Part shown: one piece after another, positions 1-5,735 of the stretch | Numbering within the stretch: the first letter of the stretch is position 1 | How the letters are laid out: each line of letters starts with the position of its first letter | DNA from: Rhodospirillaceae bacterium UBA3470 | Lineage (GTDB): Bacteria; Pseudomonadota; Alphaproteobacteria; Rhodospirillales; Casp-alpha2 | Direction of reading: 5' to 3' | DNA: 5,735 nt | NCBI GenBank assembly: GCA_002378125.1 | Contig: DFRF01000196.1 | Location: 2,658 to 8,392 of the forward strand | The notes under the pieces: model-generated | What the model was told of the DNA's origin: nothing | What the model saw: the letters and a program-made list of their open reading frames with translations, nothing else | Databases searched by the model: none | Translations under genes and position numbers: made by a program

Positions 1-6
1 TATGAT

Positions 7-17
7 TTTATATAAAT
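7..17 (+). promoter_or_regulatory. AT-rich palindrome / possible -10 region upstream of tctC
   Basis: The leader before tctC is AT-rich at its left end. Bases 7-16 form a perfect 10-bp palindrome (TTTATATAAA), and bases 11-17 read TATAAAT, which resembles a -10 element. A matching -35 box would fall off the left edge of the window, so a promoter cannot be confirmed. The palindrome could also be a regulator half-site or chance in AT-rich DNA. The rest of the leader to base 94 shows no convincing gene or riboswitch. Confidence 0.2.
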
Positions 18-94
18 AGGTATCATGGGCAAGGGCGCGATAGCATAGGATGAATTGAGTGCGTTTTTCGAGATCCTCAACGCGCACGACATGT

Positions 95-100
95 GGGAGG
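95..100 (+). promoter_or_regulatory. Ribosome binding site of tctC
   Basis: GGGAGG lies 6 bases before the ATG at 107 and is a near-ideal Shine-Dalgarno sequence. It decides the start of tctC. The reading frame is open from a GTG at 59, but that GTG directly follows an in-frame TGA and has no such site. Using it would also put a polar 16-residue stretch ahead of the signal peptide. Confidence 0.8.
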
Positions 101-106
101 TATAAA

Positions 107-1063
107 ATGATCCGTACGTTAAAAACAGCCGCTCTCGTCCTGACTGTGGCAATCCTGTTGCCGGGCTTGGCGAACGCGGCCGGCTATCCAAACAAGACCA
201 TCACCTTTATCTGCCCCTATTCCGCAGGCGGTGGCGGTGACACTTCATCACGGATGATTGCCAAGCTTGCCGGCGACATCATGGGTGTGAAGATCAATGT
301 TGAAAACAAAACTGGCGGTGGCGCGACTATTGGCATCGGCGCGGTTTCGAAAGCCAAACCTGATGGTTATACAGTAGGCTTCGTATCGACCAGCCCTATT
401 ACAATTCGCCCGCACATGATGAAGGCACCGTACCATCCACTGAACGACCTGACTTATATTAGCCAGTTCGTCGCTAGCAACCAGCCGTTAGTGGTCAAAG
501 CCGATAGCCCGTTTAAGTCGTTGCAAGACGTTATTTCTTACGCGAAGGCTAATCCTGGCAAATTAAAGTGGTCGACCTCCGTTCAACGTGGCGGGCCGCA
601 TGTCGCTGTAGAAGCCATGTTCAAGGCGGACGGCGCAAAGGCCACTTTCGTGCCGTTCAAAGGCGGTTCCAAAGTTCTCGCGGCATTGCTCGGCGGAACT
701 ATTGACGTTGCTATGATTTCCGAGGGAAACAAGGCAACGTTGGACGGACAAACCCGAATTTTAGCCGAAGGGACACCCATGAAGAACCCGGTCACGCCAG
801 GTGCGCCGATCCTTACGGATGCTGGCTATCCGATCGCGCCGGCGATCTTCTTCGGTATCGCCGGACCAGCCGGTCTGCCGAAAGAAGTTTTGGATAAATG
901 GGATGAAGTGATGGCCAAGGTTGTCAAATCTGAGGAATTTAAGGCGCTTGCCGCCGCGCGGAAGTGGACATTGGATTTTGCAGGCCACGCTGAATTTACG
1001 AAAACGGTCAAGCGGGACTATATGGCGGCTAAGACGACCATCGCCGACATCGGCATGAAATAG
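107..1063 (+). CDS. tctC: TctC/Bug-family periplasmic solute-binding protein of a tripartite tricarboxylate transporter
   Basis: This is the extracytoplasmic receptor of the TTT system. It binds a small carboxylated solute and passes it to the TctAB membrane complex. The 318-residue length is normal for the family. Residues 1-24 are a Sec signal peptide: Arg and Lys near the N-terminus, a hydrophobic core, and a predicted cut after ANA. There is no lipobox Cys. Family landmarks follow in order: the YPNK strand opening and glycine-rich ligand loop (PYSAGGGGD, 37-45), VENKTGGG (65-72), PDGY (85-88), the VPFKGG..V.AALLGG block (182-197), and the D-AGYP turn near 238-242. The ligand loop reads ICPYSAGGGG where many relatives have a form like IVPFAPGGG. 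The gene leads the cluster and is separated from tctB by a strong hairpin. The ligand cannot be read from sequence: citrate is only the founding example, and relatives bind other dicarboxylates, aromatic acids or amino acids. Confidence 0.95.
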   Translation: MIRTLKTAALVLTVAILLPGLANAAGYPNKTITFICPYSAGGGGDTSSRMIAKLAGDIMGVKINVENKTGGGATIGIGAVSKAKPDGYTVGFVSTSPITIRPHMMKAPYHPLNDLTYISQFVASNQPLVVKADSPFKSLQDVISYAKANPGKLKWSTSVQRGGPHVAVEAMFKADGAKATFVPFKGGSKVLAALLGGTIDVAMISEGNKATLDGQTRILAEGTPMKNPVTPGAPILTDAGYPIAPAIFFGIAGPAGLPKEVLDKWDEVMAKVVKSEEFKALAAARKWTLDFAGHAEFTKTVKRDYMAAKTTIADIGMK

Positions 1064-1087
1064 TCCGGACCTGCGGACCGATCACAA

Positions 1088-1112
1088 GGGGCGCTGGCGA
1101 GGCCGGCGCCCC
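1088..1112 (+). other. Strong GC-rich stem-loop in the tctC-tctB gap
   Basis: GGGGCGC (1088-1094) pairs perfectly with GCGCCCC (1106-1112). The stem extends inward through one T-G wobble and GGC/GCC, giving about 11 pairs around a 3-base GAG loop. No run of T follows (the next bases are AGGTTCGG), so it is not a standard intrinsic terminator. Its place just after the binding-protein gene suggests an mRNA 3'-end stabiliser or partial terminator that makes tctC transcript more abundant than tctBA. That role is inference from other transport operons. The remainder of the gap to 1189 has a short dyad (1150-1167) and a TATACT hexamer (1123-1128) with no -35 partner. Confidence 0.65.
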
Positions 1113-1189
1113 AGGTTCGGCTTATACTCGTCAAGATGGCTGACTATGGATACCACAGGGTATACCAAAGTCCTTAGGCTGCGCGGATT

Positions 1190-1726
1190 ATGGGTGACAC
1201 AGAAAATCGTGCCGAATTGTGCCAAATTGCGATCTTGCTGGTCGTCGTCTCCGGCTTCTATTTCCTGCTGATACCAACGGGAATTATTGATCCGGAGGGC
1301 ATGAGCCTCGACCAGGGACTGCCGCCGAGTTTCTCGGCGCGTCTTGTTGCCGCGTTGGCAGCCGGCTTGATGCTGGCCCGATGCGGACAACTTGTCTTAT
1401 TTGGTCGATCAGAAGCGACAAATATGGCCGGCCGTGCCGATGAAGTCTCGGGGATTGCCGGAGATGCAGCCGTTAGAACAGATGGACCGCCAGTTCGTGG
1501 AATTCTGAGCATGGGGGCCGGGCTGATCTTTGCCTACGCCATGGTCCCTATGATCGGTTTCTTCCCGGCTGCAATCCTGTTGCTTGTCGTGTTGCTAAAG
1601 GTGTTGGGAGAAACGCGCCCGCTCTTTCTTGTTTTACCCCCAATAGTCGTGACAACGATGGTTTGGGCTTTGTTTGAAAAATTGCTTTCAATCCGTCTTC
1701 CCGACGGATCCTTATTCGCCGGGTGA
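1190..1726 (+). CDS. tctB: TctB small membrane subunit of the tripartite tricarboxylate transporter
   Basis: This is the small, poorly conserved integral membrane subunit that pairs with TctA in the inner membrane. It has 178 residues. Hydrophobic segments lie at about 11-30, 49-71, 104-120, 121-138 and 145-163, which fits the four or five spans usual for TctB. A polar linker of about 30 residues (72-103) separates the first pair from the rest. The C-terminal LPDG motif (170-173) after the last span is typical. Assignment rests on this topology and on its place between tctC and tctA, because the primary sequence is weakly conserved. An in-frame TAG at 1175-1177 limits the start, and ATG 1190 is the only good start codon. 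Its ribosome binding site is poor: AGG at 1176-1178 is 11 bases away. The gene ends 7 bases before tctA, suggesting translational coupling. Confidence 0.88.
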   Translation: MGDTENRAELCQIAILLVVVSGFYFLLIPTGIIDPEGMSLDQGLPPSFSARLVAALAAGLMLARCGQLVLFGRSEATNMAGRADEVSGIAGDAAVRTDGPPVRGILSMGAGLIFAYAMVPMIGFFPAAILLLVVLLKVLGETRPLFLVLPPIVVTTMVWALFEKLLSIRLPDGSLFAG

Positions 1727-1733
1727 TAGGCCA

Positions 1734-3254
1734 ATGGATTTAATTCTCGAGGGCCTGTCCTTATCTTTGACGCTGGAGAGCTTACTGGCGATTTCCATCG
1801 GTGTCGCGGCCGGACAAATTCTTGGCGCCATCCCTGGATTAACGGCATCCATGGCCGTTGCCCTATTGATCCCATATTCCTTCTATTTCAGCCCTTGGAT
1901 CGGCATTCCGATGCTCCTCGGAATGTTTAAAGGGTCTTTTTTTGGCGCCAGCACCACGGCCATCCTAATTCGCACCCCCGGCACCCCGGCCGCCGCTGCG
2001 ACGGTGCTTGATGGCTATCCCTTGGCGCAAAAAGGCAAAGGCGCGAAGGCGATGAAAATGGCGCTGTATTCTTCCGTATTCGGCGACACTTTTAGTGACA
2101 TCTGCCTGATCTTCTTCGCCAGTCTGTTAGCGCTGGTGGCGTTAAGCTTCGGCCCGGCGGAGTATACGGTGCTGATTGTTTTGGCGCTTGGCTCGCTAGG
2201 CATGTTGTCGAGCCGTCCAGCATGGAAAGGTGTCGTTGCTATGCTGATGGGTGTCACCATTGGCATGATCGGTCTCGATCCCATCACAGCGACGGAACGG
2301 TTGACGTTCGGCAATCCGGAATTGGAGGAAGGGATAGGTCTTATTCCCATGTTGATCGGGTTCCTAGCTGTGTCGGAAGTATTCCGTCAAATGGATGATT
2401 CGACCGATGAACTATCTGGGCGCGCCATTAATTTTTCGTCCAAGCGCGAGGACAACCGCGTCTCCTGGCCCGAGTTCAGAGGATGCATACCCGTGCTGTT
2501 TCGATCTTCAATGTTGGGGACAATCATCGGCGCCATGCCGGGGCTCGGTGCCACGGTTGCTGCGTTCATCGCCTATGGTGAAGCCCGACGCACATCGAAG
2601 AAACCGGAGGAATTCGGCAAGGGTTCGCTGGAGGGTATCGCGGCACCAGAGGCCGCCAACAATGCGGTATCAGGCTCCAATTTGATTCCGTTGCTGGCCT
2701 TCGGCATTCCCGGCGATATTGCAGCGGCTTTGATTCTCGGCGCCTTTATGATTCAGGGGATTAATGTTGGCCCCTTAGCATTTTCGCAAAACCCAGTTCC
2801 GTTATATGCCATCTATGGCGCTCTGATCCTTGCTAACCTAGTGAACCTGGCGCTGGGCTTCGGTCTGGTGCGTGTTTCCAGATTTGTGTTCAAAGTGCCG
2901 CGCCGAATGCTTCTGGCCAGCGTTCTCATCATCGCCTCAGCTGGCAGCTATGCGCTGCGCGGATCAATATTCGACATCCAGTTGGTTTTTATATTTGGGG
3001 TCCTTGGCTTCATTATGATGCGCTACGGGTTTCCAACGGTACCGCTGCTGATCGGGTTCATATTGATGCCGCTTTTGGAGGAAAACCTGCGAACCGTATT
3101 GTTACTGGCTTCCACCTACGACGAAGGCATCCTGTTCGTCTTCAAACGCCCGGCCTTCCTCGCCATGACGGCACTGCTCATTTCAATCGCGAGCTATATC
3201 GGTTGGCGGCGCAGGAGACATCGCCGCGCCGAGTTACCGACAACTGATTCCTAA
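1734..3254 (+). CDS. tctA: TctA large membrane subunit (permease) of the tripartite tricarboxylate transporter
   Basis: This is the main translocation subunit, thought to move the solute into the cytoplasm using an ion gradient. At 506 residues it is full length for the family. Two related halves are visible. The first has GAIPGLT (31-37) followed by FGASTTAILIRTPGTPAAA and LDGYP (70-96). The second has GAMPGLG (266-272), FGKGSLEGIAAPEAANNA (294-311) and LAFGIPGD (321-328). These repeated glycine/proline signatures are the family hallmark, and about a dozen hydrophobic segments span the chain. The C-terminus is a short arginine-rich cytoplasmic tail (492-498). The frame is open upstream to a TTG at 1674, but that stretch lies inside tctB. 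ATG 1734, preceded by GGGTGATAGG across the tctB stop, gives the normal TctA N-terminus. The substrate is presumably set by TctC. Confidence 0.97.
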   Translation: MDLILEGLSLSLTLESLLAISIGVAAGQILGAIPGLTASMAVALLIPYSFYFSPWIGIPMLLGMFKGSFFGASTTAILIRTPGTPAAAATVLDGYPLAQKGKGAKAMKMALYSSVFGDTFSDICLIFFASLLALVALSFGPAEYTVLIVLALGSLGMLSSRPAWKGVVAMLMGVTIGMIGLDPITATERLTFGNPELEEGIGLIPMLIGFLAVSEVFRQMDDSTDELSGRAINFSSKREDNRVSWPEFRGCIPVLFRSSMLGTIIGAMPGLGATVAAFIAYGEARRTSKKPEEFGKGSLEGIAAPEAANNAVSGSNLIPLLAFGIPGDIAAALILGAFMIQGINVGPLAFSQNPVPLYAIYGALILANLVNLALGFGLVRVSRFVFKVPRRMLLASVLIIASAGSYALRGSIFDIQLVFIFGVLGFIMMRYGFPTVPLLIGFILMPLLEENLRTVLLLASTYDEGILFVFKRPAFLAMTALLISIASYIGWRRRRHRRAELPTTDS

Positions 3255-3270
3255 TTCTGGAAAATCTAGT

Positions 3271-4221
3271 ATGGCCAATTCATCACAAAGACCTGACCGA
3301 CCGTCCTTCGCAATCATCAATGGCGAGACCATACCGTTCGAAGATGCGAAAATCTCGATAATGGCGCCTGGGCTCACTTTTGCCGTAACCGTTTTTGAAG
3401 GTTTAAGGGGATACTGGCGTAGGGACAAAAACCAGCTTTACGTTTTTCGCATGGAGGATCATCTAAAGCGACAAGAATTCTCCATGAAACTCATCGAGCT
3501 TGATGATCCACCTTCTGCTGAAGACACCGCAAAGCACATTATCGATGTCTTGCGCGCCAACAAAATGCGCGAGGACTGCTATATTCGTACGCAGGCCTAT
3601 GTCGATGACTGGGGCGATATGATCGCGACAGGCCCTGTCAGCAGTTCCGTAATTTGCCGAGCTCGGGCAAGGGTTGACGCCTTTCAGACAGGCAAGGATT
3701 TCGTGGTCGTTAGTTGGCGACGGAACGCGGATGACGCGAGCCCGCCGCGCATCAAAGTCAGCGCCAACTACTTGAACAGTCGACTGGCAGGATTGGAAGC
3801 CAAACGATCCGATGCTAGTGCCATTATTCTTAACCGCGACGGTACGGTGAGCGAAGGGCCAGGCGGTTGCCTTTTCCTGTGCCGGGACGGGAAGCTCATC
3901 ACGCCGACCATTAACGACGGGATTCTGGAGAGCATCACGCGTGACACGTTGCTGACATTGGCCGCTGATGTTGGGGTGGAGGTTCAGGAACGCCGCATTG
4001 GCCGAACAGAACTGCATCTGGCAACAGAAGGATTCTACTGCGGCACAGGCCAGGAAATGACGCCTATCAATTCAATCGATGGAAAGCCCCTAGGCGATGG
4101 AAAGCCGGGCCCTATCACAAGAATGCTACAAGCTGCCTATGACGATCTTGTTCGTGGTCGCAACGAAAAATACCTGCATTGGTTAACACCGGCTTTGCCG
4201 GCCAAGGCGGGAGAGGGATAA
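3271..4221 (+). CDS. Class IV PLP-dependent aminotransferase, branched-chain aminotransferase-like
   Basis: This is a cytoplasmic fold-type IV PLP enzyme of 316 residues, close to E. coli IlvE in length. Visible landmarks are VFEGLRGYW (41-49), DH.KR (63-67, where R67 fits the phosphate-binding Arg), YIR (104-106, matching the substrate-side Tyr and Arg of IlvE), K162 in KVSANYLNS (the lysine that should form the Schiff base), E195 in SEG (the pyridine-nitrogen glutamate), ESITRD (220-225), RTELHLA (245-251), CGTGQE (257-262) and GPIT (280-283). The catalytic set is therefore intact and BCAT-like. Two spots differ from IlvE: the HYG before VFEG reads TFA (36-38), and GENLF after SEG reads GGCLF. 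Forms like GPG-CLF occur in a BCAT-like subgroup. It may act on leucine, isoleucine or valine, or on a cluster-specific amino acid; the context favours the latter. It starts 16 bases after tctA with only a weak GGAAAA ribosome binding site. Confidence 0.93.
   Translation: MANSSQRPDRPSFAIINGETIPFEDAKISIMAPGLTFAVTVFEGLRGYWRRDKNQLYVFRMEDHLKRQEFSMKLIELDDPPSAEDTAKHIIDVLRANKMREDCYIRTQAYVDDWGDMIATGPVSSSVICRARARVDAFQTGKDFVVVSWRRNADDASPPRIKVSANYLNSRLAGLEAKRSDASAIILNRDGTVSEGPGGCLFLCRDGKLITPTINDGILESITRDTLLTLAADVGVEVQERRIGRTELHLATEGFYCGTGQEMTPINSIDGKPLGDGKPGPITRMLQAAYDDLVRGRNEKYLHWLTPALPAKAGEG
4211..4217 (+). promoter_or_regulatory. Ribosome binding site of the hyuB-like gene inside the aminotransferase 3' end
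   Basis: GAGAGGG lies 7 bases before ATG 4225 and within the last codons of the aminotransferase gene. A second purine run, AAGGG, abuts the ATG. With stop and start only 3 bases apart, the two genes are probably translationally coupled. This site fixes the start of the downstream gene. Confidence 0.7.
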
Positions 4222-4224
4222 GGG

Positions 4225-5735
4225 ATGACCTTAGAAAAAGTGGACCCTGTCCGTCTAGGCCTGATCTGGCGTCGGATGGACGGCATCGTCGATCAGGTTG
4301 CAGAGACTTTTGTCCGCGCAGCGTTCTCCGTCGTCGTGCGCGACAATTACGATATGGCCTTCAGCCTGTTCGATGAGCTCGGGCGGCAATTGACGCAGTC
4401 GAAGCGGAGCATACCCAGTTTCATGGGAACGCTCCCGCGCACTTTGCAAGCTGTCCTGGAAAAACACCCGGCCAATACGCTCGCACCTGGCGACACAATC
4501 ATTACCAACGATTCGTGGATCGGTACCGGGCATTTGAACGATATCTCTATGATTCACCCAATCTTTCGGTCTGGCACTTTGATCGCTTTTGCGGCAAGCA
4601 CGGCCCATACGGTTGATATCGGGGGCGCGCCATCACCGTCCGCTCGTGACCGTTATGAAGAAGGCTTAACCATTCCCATTTGTAAAATTGTGGAAGCTGG
4701 GACTGAGAGCCCCGTCGTTCTGTCCTTTCTGGAAGAGAACTTGCGTCAACCGACCGAGACCTTGGGTGACATACGGGCCCAGTTCGCCGCCTATCGGGAT
4801 TGCGCGCGGATGCTCAATCGGTTGTTTGACGAAGAAGAAATCGACGGTCTTGCCGTGGTCGCGGATGAAATCATCAAGCGCTCCCAACTCAGCATGGAGG
4901 CGGCAATTGAAGCCTTGCCCGACGGCACCTATACCGACGGGTTCGATATTGACGGCGTTGACCAGCCGCTGCGCGTTGAATGCATCGTGACCATCAGCGG
5001 CAATACCATATCCATTGATTTCACCGGGACCTCGGACCAGGTCCTGTGGCCGATTAATAGTGTGCTCAACTATACGCAGGCCTACGCCTGTTATGCGGTC
5101 AAATGCCTGCTTGATCCGAACGCCCCCAACAACGCTGGCACACTGGCGCCCATTTCGGTTTCAGCGCCTGAAGGTTGCCTTTTGAATGCGACACCGCCAG
5201 CGCCCGTGTGGGGCCGGCATTTATCTGGCCACTACGTTCCCCCAGCCATCTTCGGAGCATTGGCGGAGGTCTTGCCCGACAAGATTTGCGCAGAATCGGG
5301 ATCACCTCTGTGGAATGTCTATTTCAGCGGCAAGAAACCCAATGGTGACGGCAACTTCGTCAAAATGTTTTTTATGAATGGCGGTCATGGTGCACGGTCT
5401 CATGGGGATGGCCCGGGATGTCTGAGCTTTCCCAGTAACGTCTCAAATCAACCTATCGAGGCCTTTGAGCATCAGGCTCCGCTGCTCGTTACCGAAAAGG
5501 CGCTCGTGCCGGATACCGGTGGTGCCGGCAAGTATCGTGGCGGAAACGCCCAACGGATCGGTTTCATATCACGCTCAGATCAACCCGTGACCATGACCAT
5601 CCGCCATGAGCGAGTGGGATTTCCGCCCCGCGGTCTGCTTGGCGGGGAGGTAGGAAGTGTAGGGATTGATATGGTGAATGGGCGGAAGATCCCTGCGAAG
5701 TCACGAACCGAATTGAAACCCGGAGATGAAGTTAG
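4225..5735 (+). CDS. hyuB: Hydantoinase B/oxoprolinase (HyuB) family protein, 3' end cut by window edge
   Basis: The frame is open from ATG 4225 to the right edge, 503 codons with no stop. The family is usually about 550-600 residues, so a short C-terminal part, normally bearing a glycine-rich ETPGGGGYG-type segment, lies beyond the window. Landmarks are an N-terminal DP (7-8), NDSWIGTGHLND (95-106), AHTVDIGG (127-134), EEGLTIP (145-151), LGDIRAQ (180-186), LPDGTY (231-236), IDFTGTSDQ (264-272), NAGTLAPISVSAPEG (306-320), GGHGAR (386-391) and GGAGKYRGG (432-440). HyuB proteins work with an ATP-binding HyuA subunit. Known members hydrolyse N-methylhydantoin or 5-oxoproline with ATP, and related enzymes carboxylate acetone or acetophenone. 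HyuA is not in this window and may follow downstream. The usual NDP reads NDS here, and the usual GGTH reads GTGH. The position right behind a transporter and an aminotransferase suggests a role in breaking down the imported compound, but the substrate is unknown. Confidence 0.95.
   Translation, partial: MTLEKVDPVRLGLIWRRMDGIVDQVAETFVRAAFSVVVRDNYDMAFSLFDELGRQLTQSKRSIPSFMGTLPRTLQAVLEKHPANTLAPGDTIITNDSWIGTGHLNDISMIHPIFRSGTLIAFAASTAHTVDIGGAPSPSARDRYEEGLTIPICKIVEAGTESPVVLSFLEENLRQPTETLGDIRAQFAAYRDCARMLNRLFDEEEIDGLAVVADEIIKRSQLSMEAAIEALPDGTYTDGFDIDGVDQPLRVECIVTISGNTISIDFTGTSDQVLWPINSVLNYTQAYACYAVKCLLDPNAPNNAGTLAPISVSAPEGCLLNATPPAPVWGRHLSGHYVPPAIFGALAEVLPDKICAESGSPLWNVYFSGKKPNGDGNFVKMFFMNGGHGARSHGDGPGCLSFPSNVSNQPIEAFEHQAPLLVTEKALVPDTGGAGKYRGGNAQRIGFISRSDQPVTMTIRHERVGFPPRGLLGGEVGSVGIDMVNGRKIPAKSRTELKPGDEV

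Noticed and set aside
25..58. Tiny leader ORFs (ATG 25 to TAG 48, and ATG AAT TGA at 50-58)
   Set aside because: They are 7 and 2 codons long, with no regulatory codon pattern and no good ribosome binding site; expected by chance.
59..106. GTG at 59 as the tctC start, adding 16 residues
   Set aside because: It only marks the first start codon after an in-frame TGA. The ATG at 107 has a strong GGGAGG site and begins a clean signal peptide.
1088..1112. Rho-independent terminator after tctC
   Set aside because: The stem is strong but no T-run follows, and the downstream genes belong to the same transporter. It is kept only as a stem-loop.
1123..1128. TATACT as a -10 box of an internal promoter for tctB
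   Set aside because: No -35-like hexamer lies at the right distance (1100-1105 reads AGGCCG) and there is no extended -10.
1674..1733. TTG at 1674 as the tctA start
   Set aside because: The extra 20 residues overlap the tctB coding end and do not look like TctA. ATG 1734 starts the normal N-terminus.
1534..1875. Minus-strand open frame across tctB and tctA
   Set aside because: It lies opposite two well-supported genes and its translation resembles no known family.
3248..3262. TTCC/GGAA hairpin over the aminotransferase ribosome binding site
   Set aside because: Only 4 pairs with a 7-base loop; too weak to call a regulatory structure.
3463..4017. 184-codon minus-strand frame opposite the aminotransferase
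   Set aside because: The plus-strand gene has a full set of active-site motifs. The minus frame has no recognisable domain and is a shadow.
4179..5377. Plus-strand frames at 4179-4376, 4688-4990 and 5186-5377
   Set aside because: They lie mostly within the hyuB-like gene in other frames and show no domains. The true frame from 4225 stays open to the window edge with family motifs throughout.

Overview
The window is a single-strand metabolic gene cluster. Five genes point rightward with almost no space between them: tctC, tctB and tctA (a complete tripartite tricarboxylate transporter, TTT), then a class IV aminotransferase resembling branched-chain aminotransferases, then a hydantoinase B/oxoprolinase-family subunit that runs off the right edge. 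Moderately GC-rich coding sequence, a TTT system and this mix of catabolic genes suggest a proteobacterium, most likely alpha- or betaproteobacterial. That placement is inferred from gene content and general feel, not from a marker gene.

Layout. Bases 1-106 are an AT-rich leader that may hold the promoter. tctC (107-1063) encodes the exported solute-binding protein. A 126-base gap follows and contains a very strong GC hairpin without a U-tract. tctB (1190-1726) and tctA (1734-3254) are 7 bases apart and encode the small and large membrane subunits. The aminotransferase (3271-4221) starts 16 bases after tctA, and the hydantoinase B-like gene (4225 to beyond 5735) starts 3 bases after that. No stretch of more than 300 bases lacks a gene. 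I see no RNA genes, mobile elements or CRISPR.

How the genes may work together (inference): TctC captures a small, probably carboxylated compound in the periplasm and TctAB imports it on an ion gradient. The HyuB-like protein, with an ATP-binding HyuA partner not seen here, could open or carboxylate it. The PLP aminotransferase could move an amino group to or from the product. A lactam, hydantoin or oxoproline-like substrate would fit all three activities, but nothing in the sequence fixes the substrate. All gene families are known. The unusual part is the combination and a few altered motifs.
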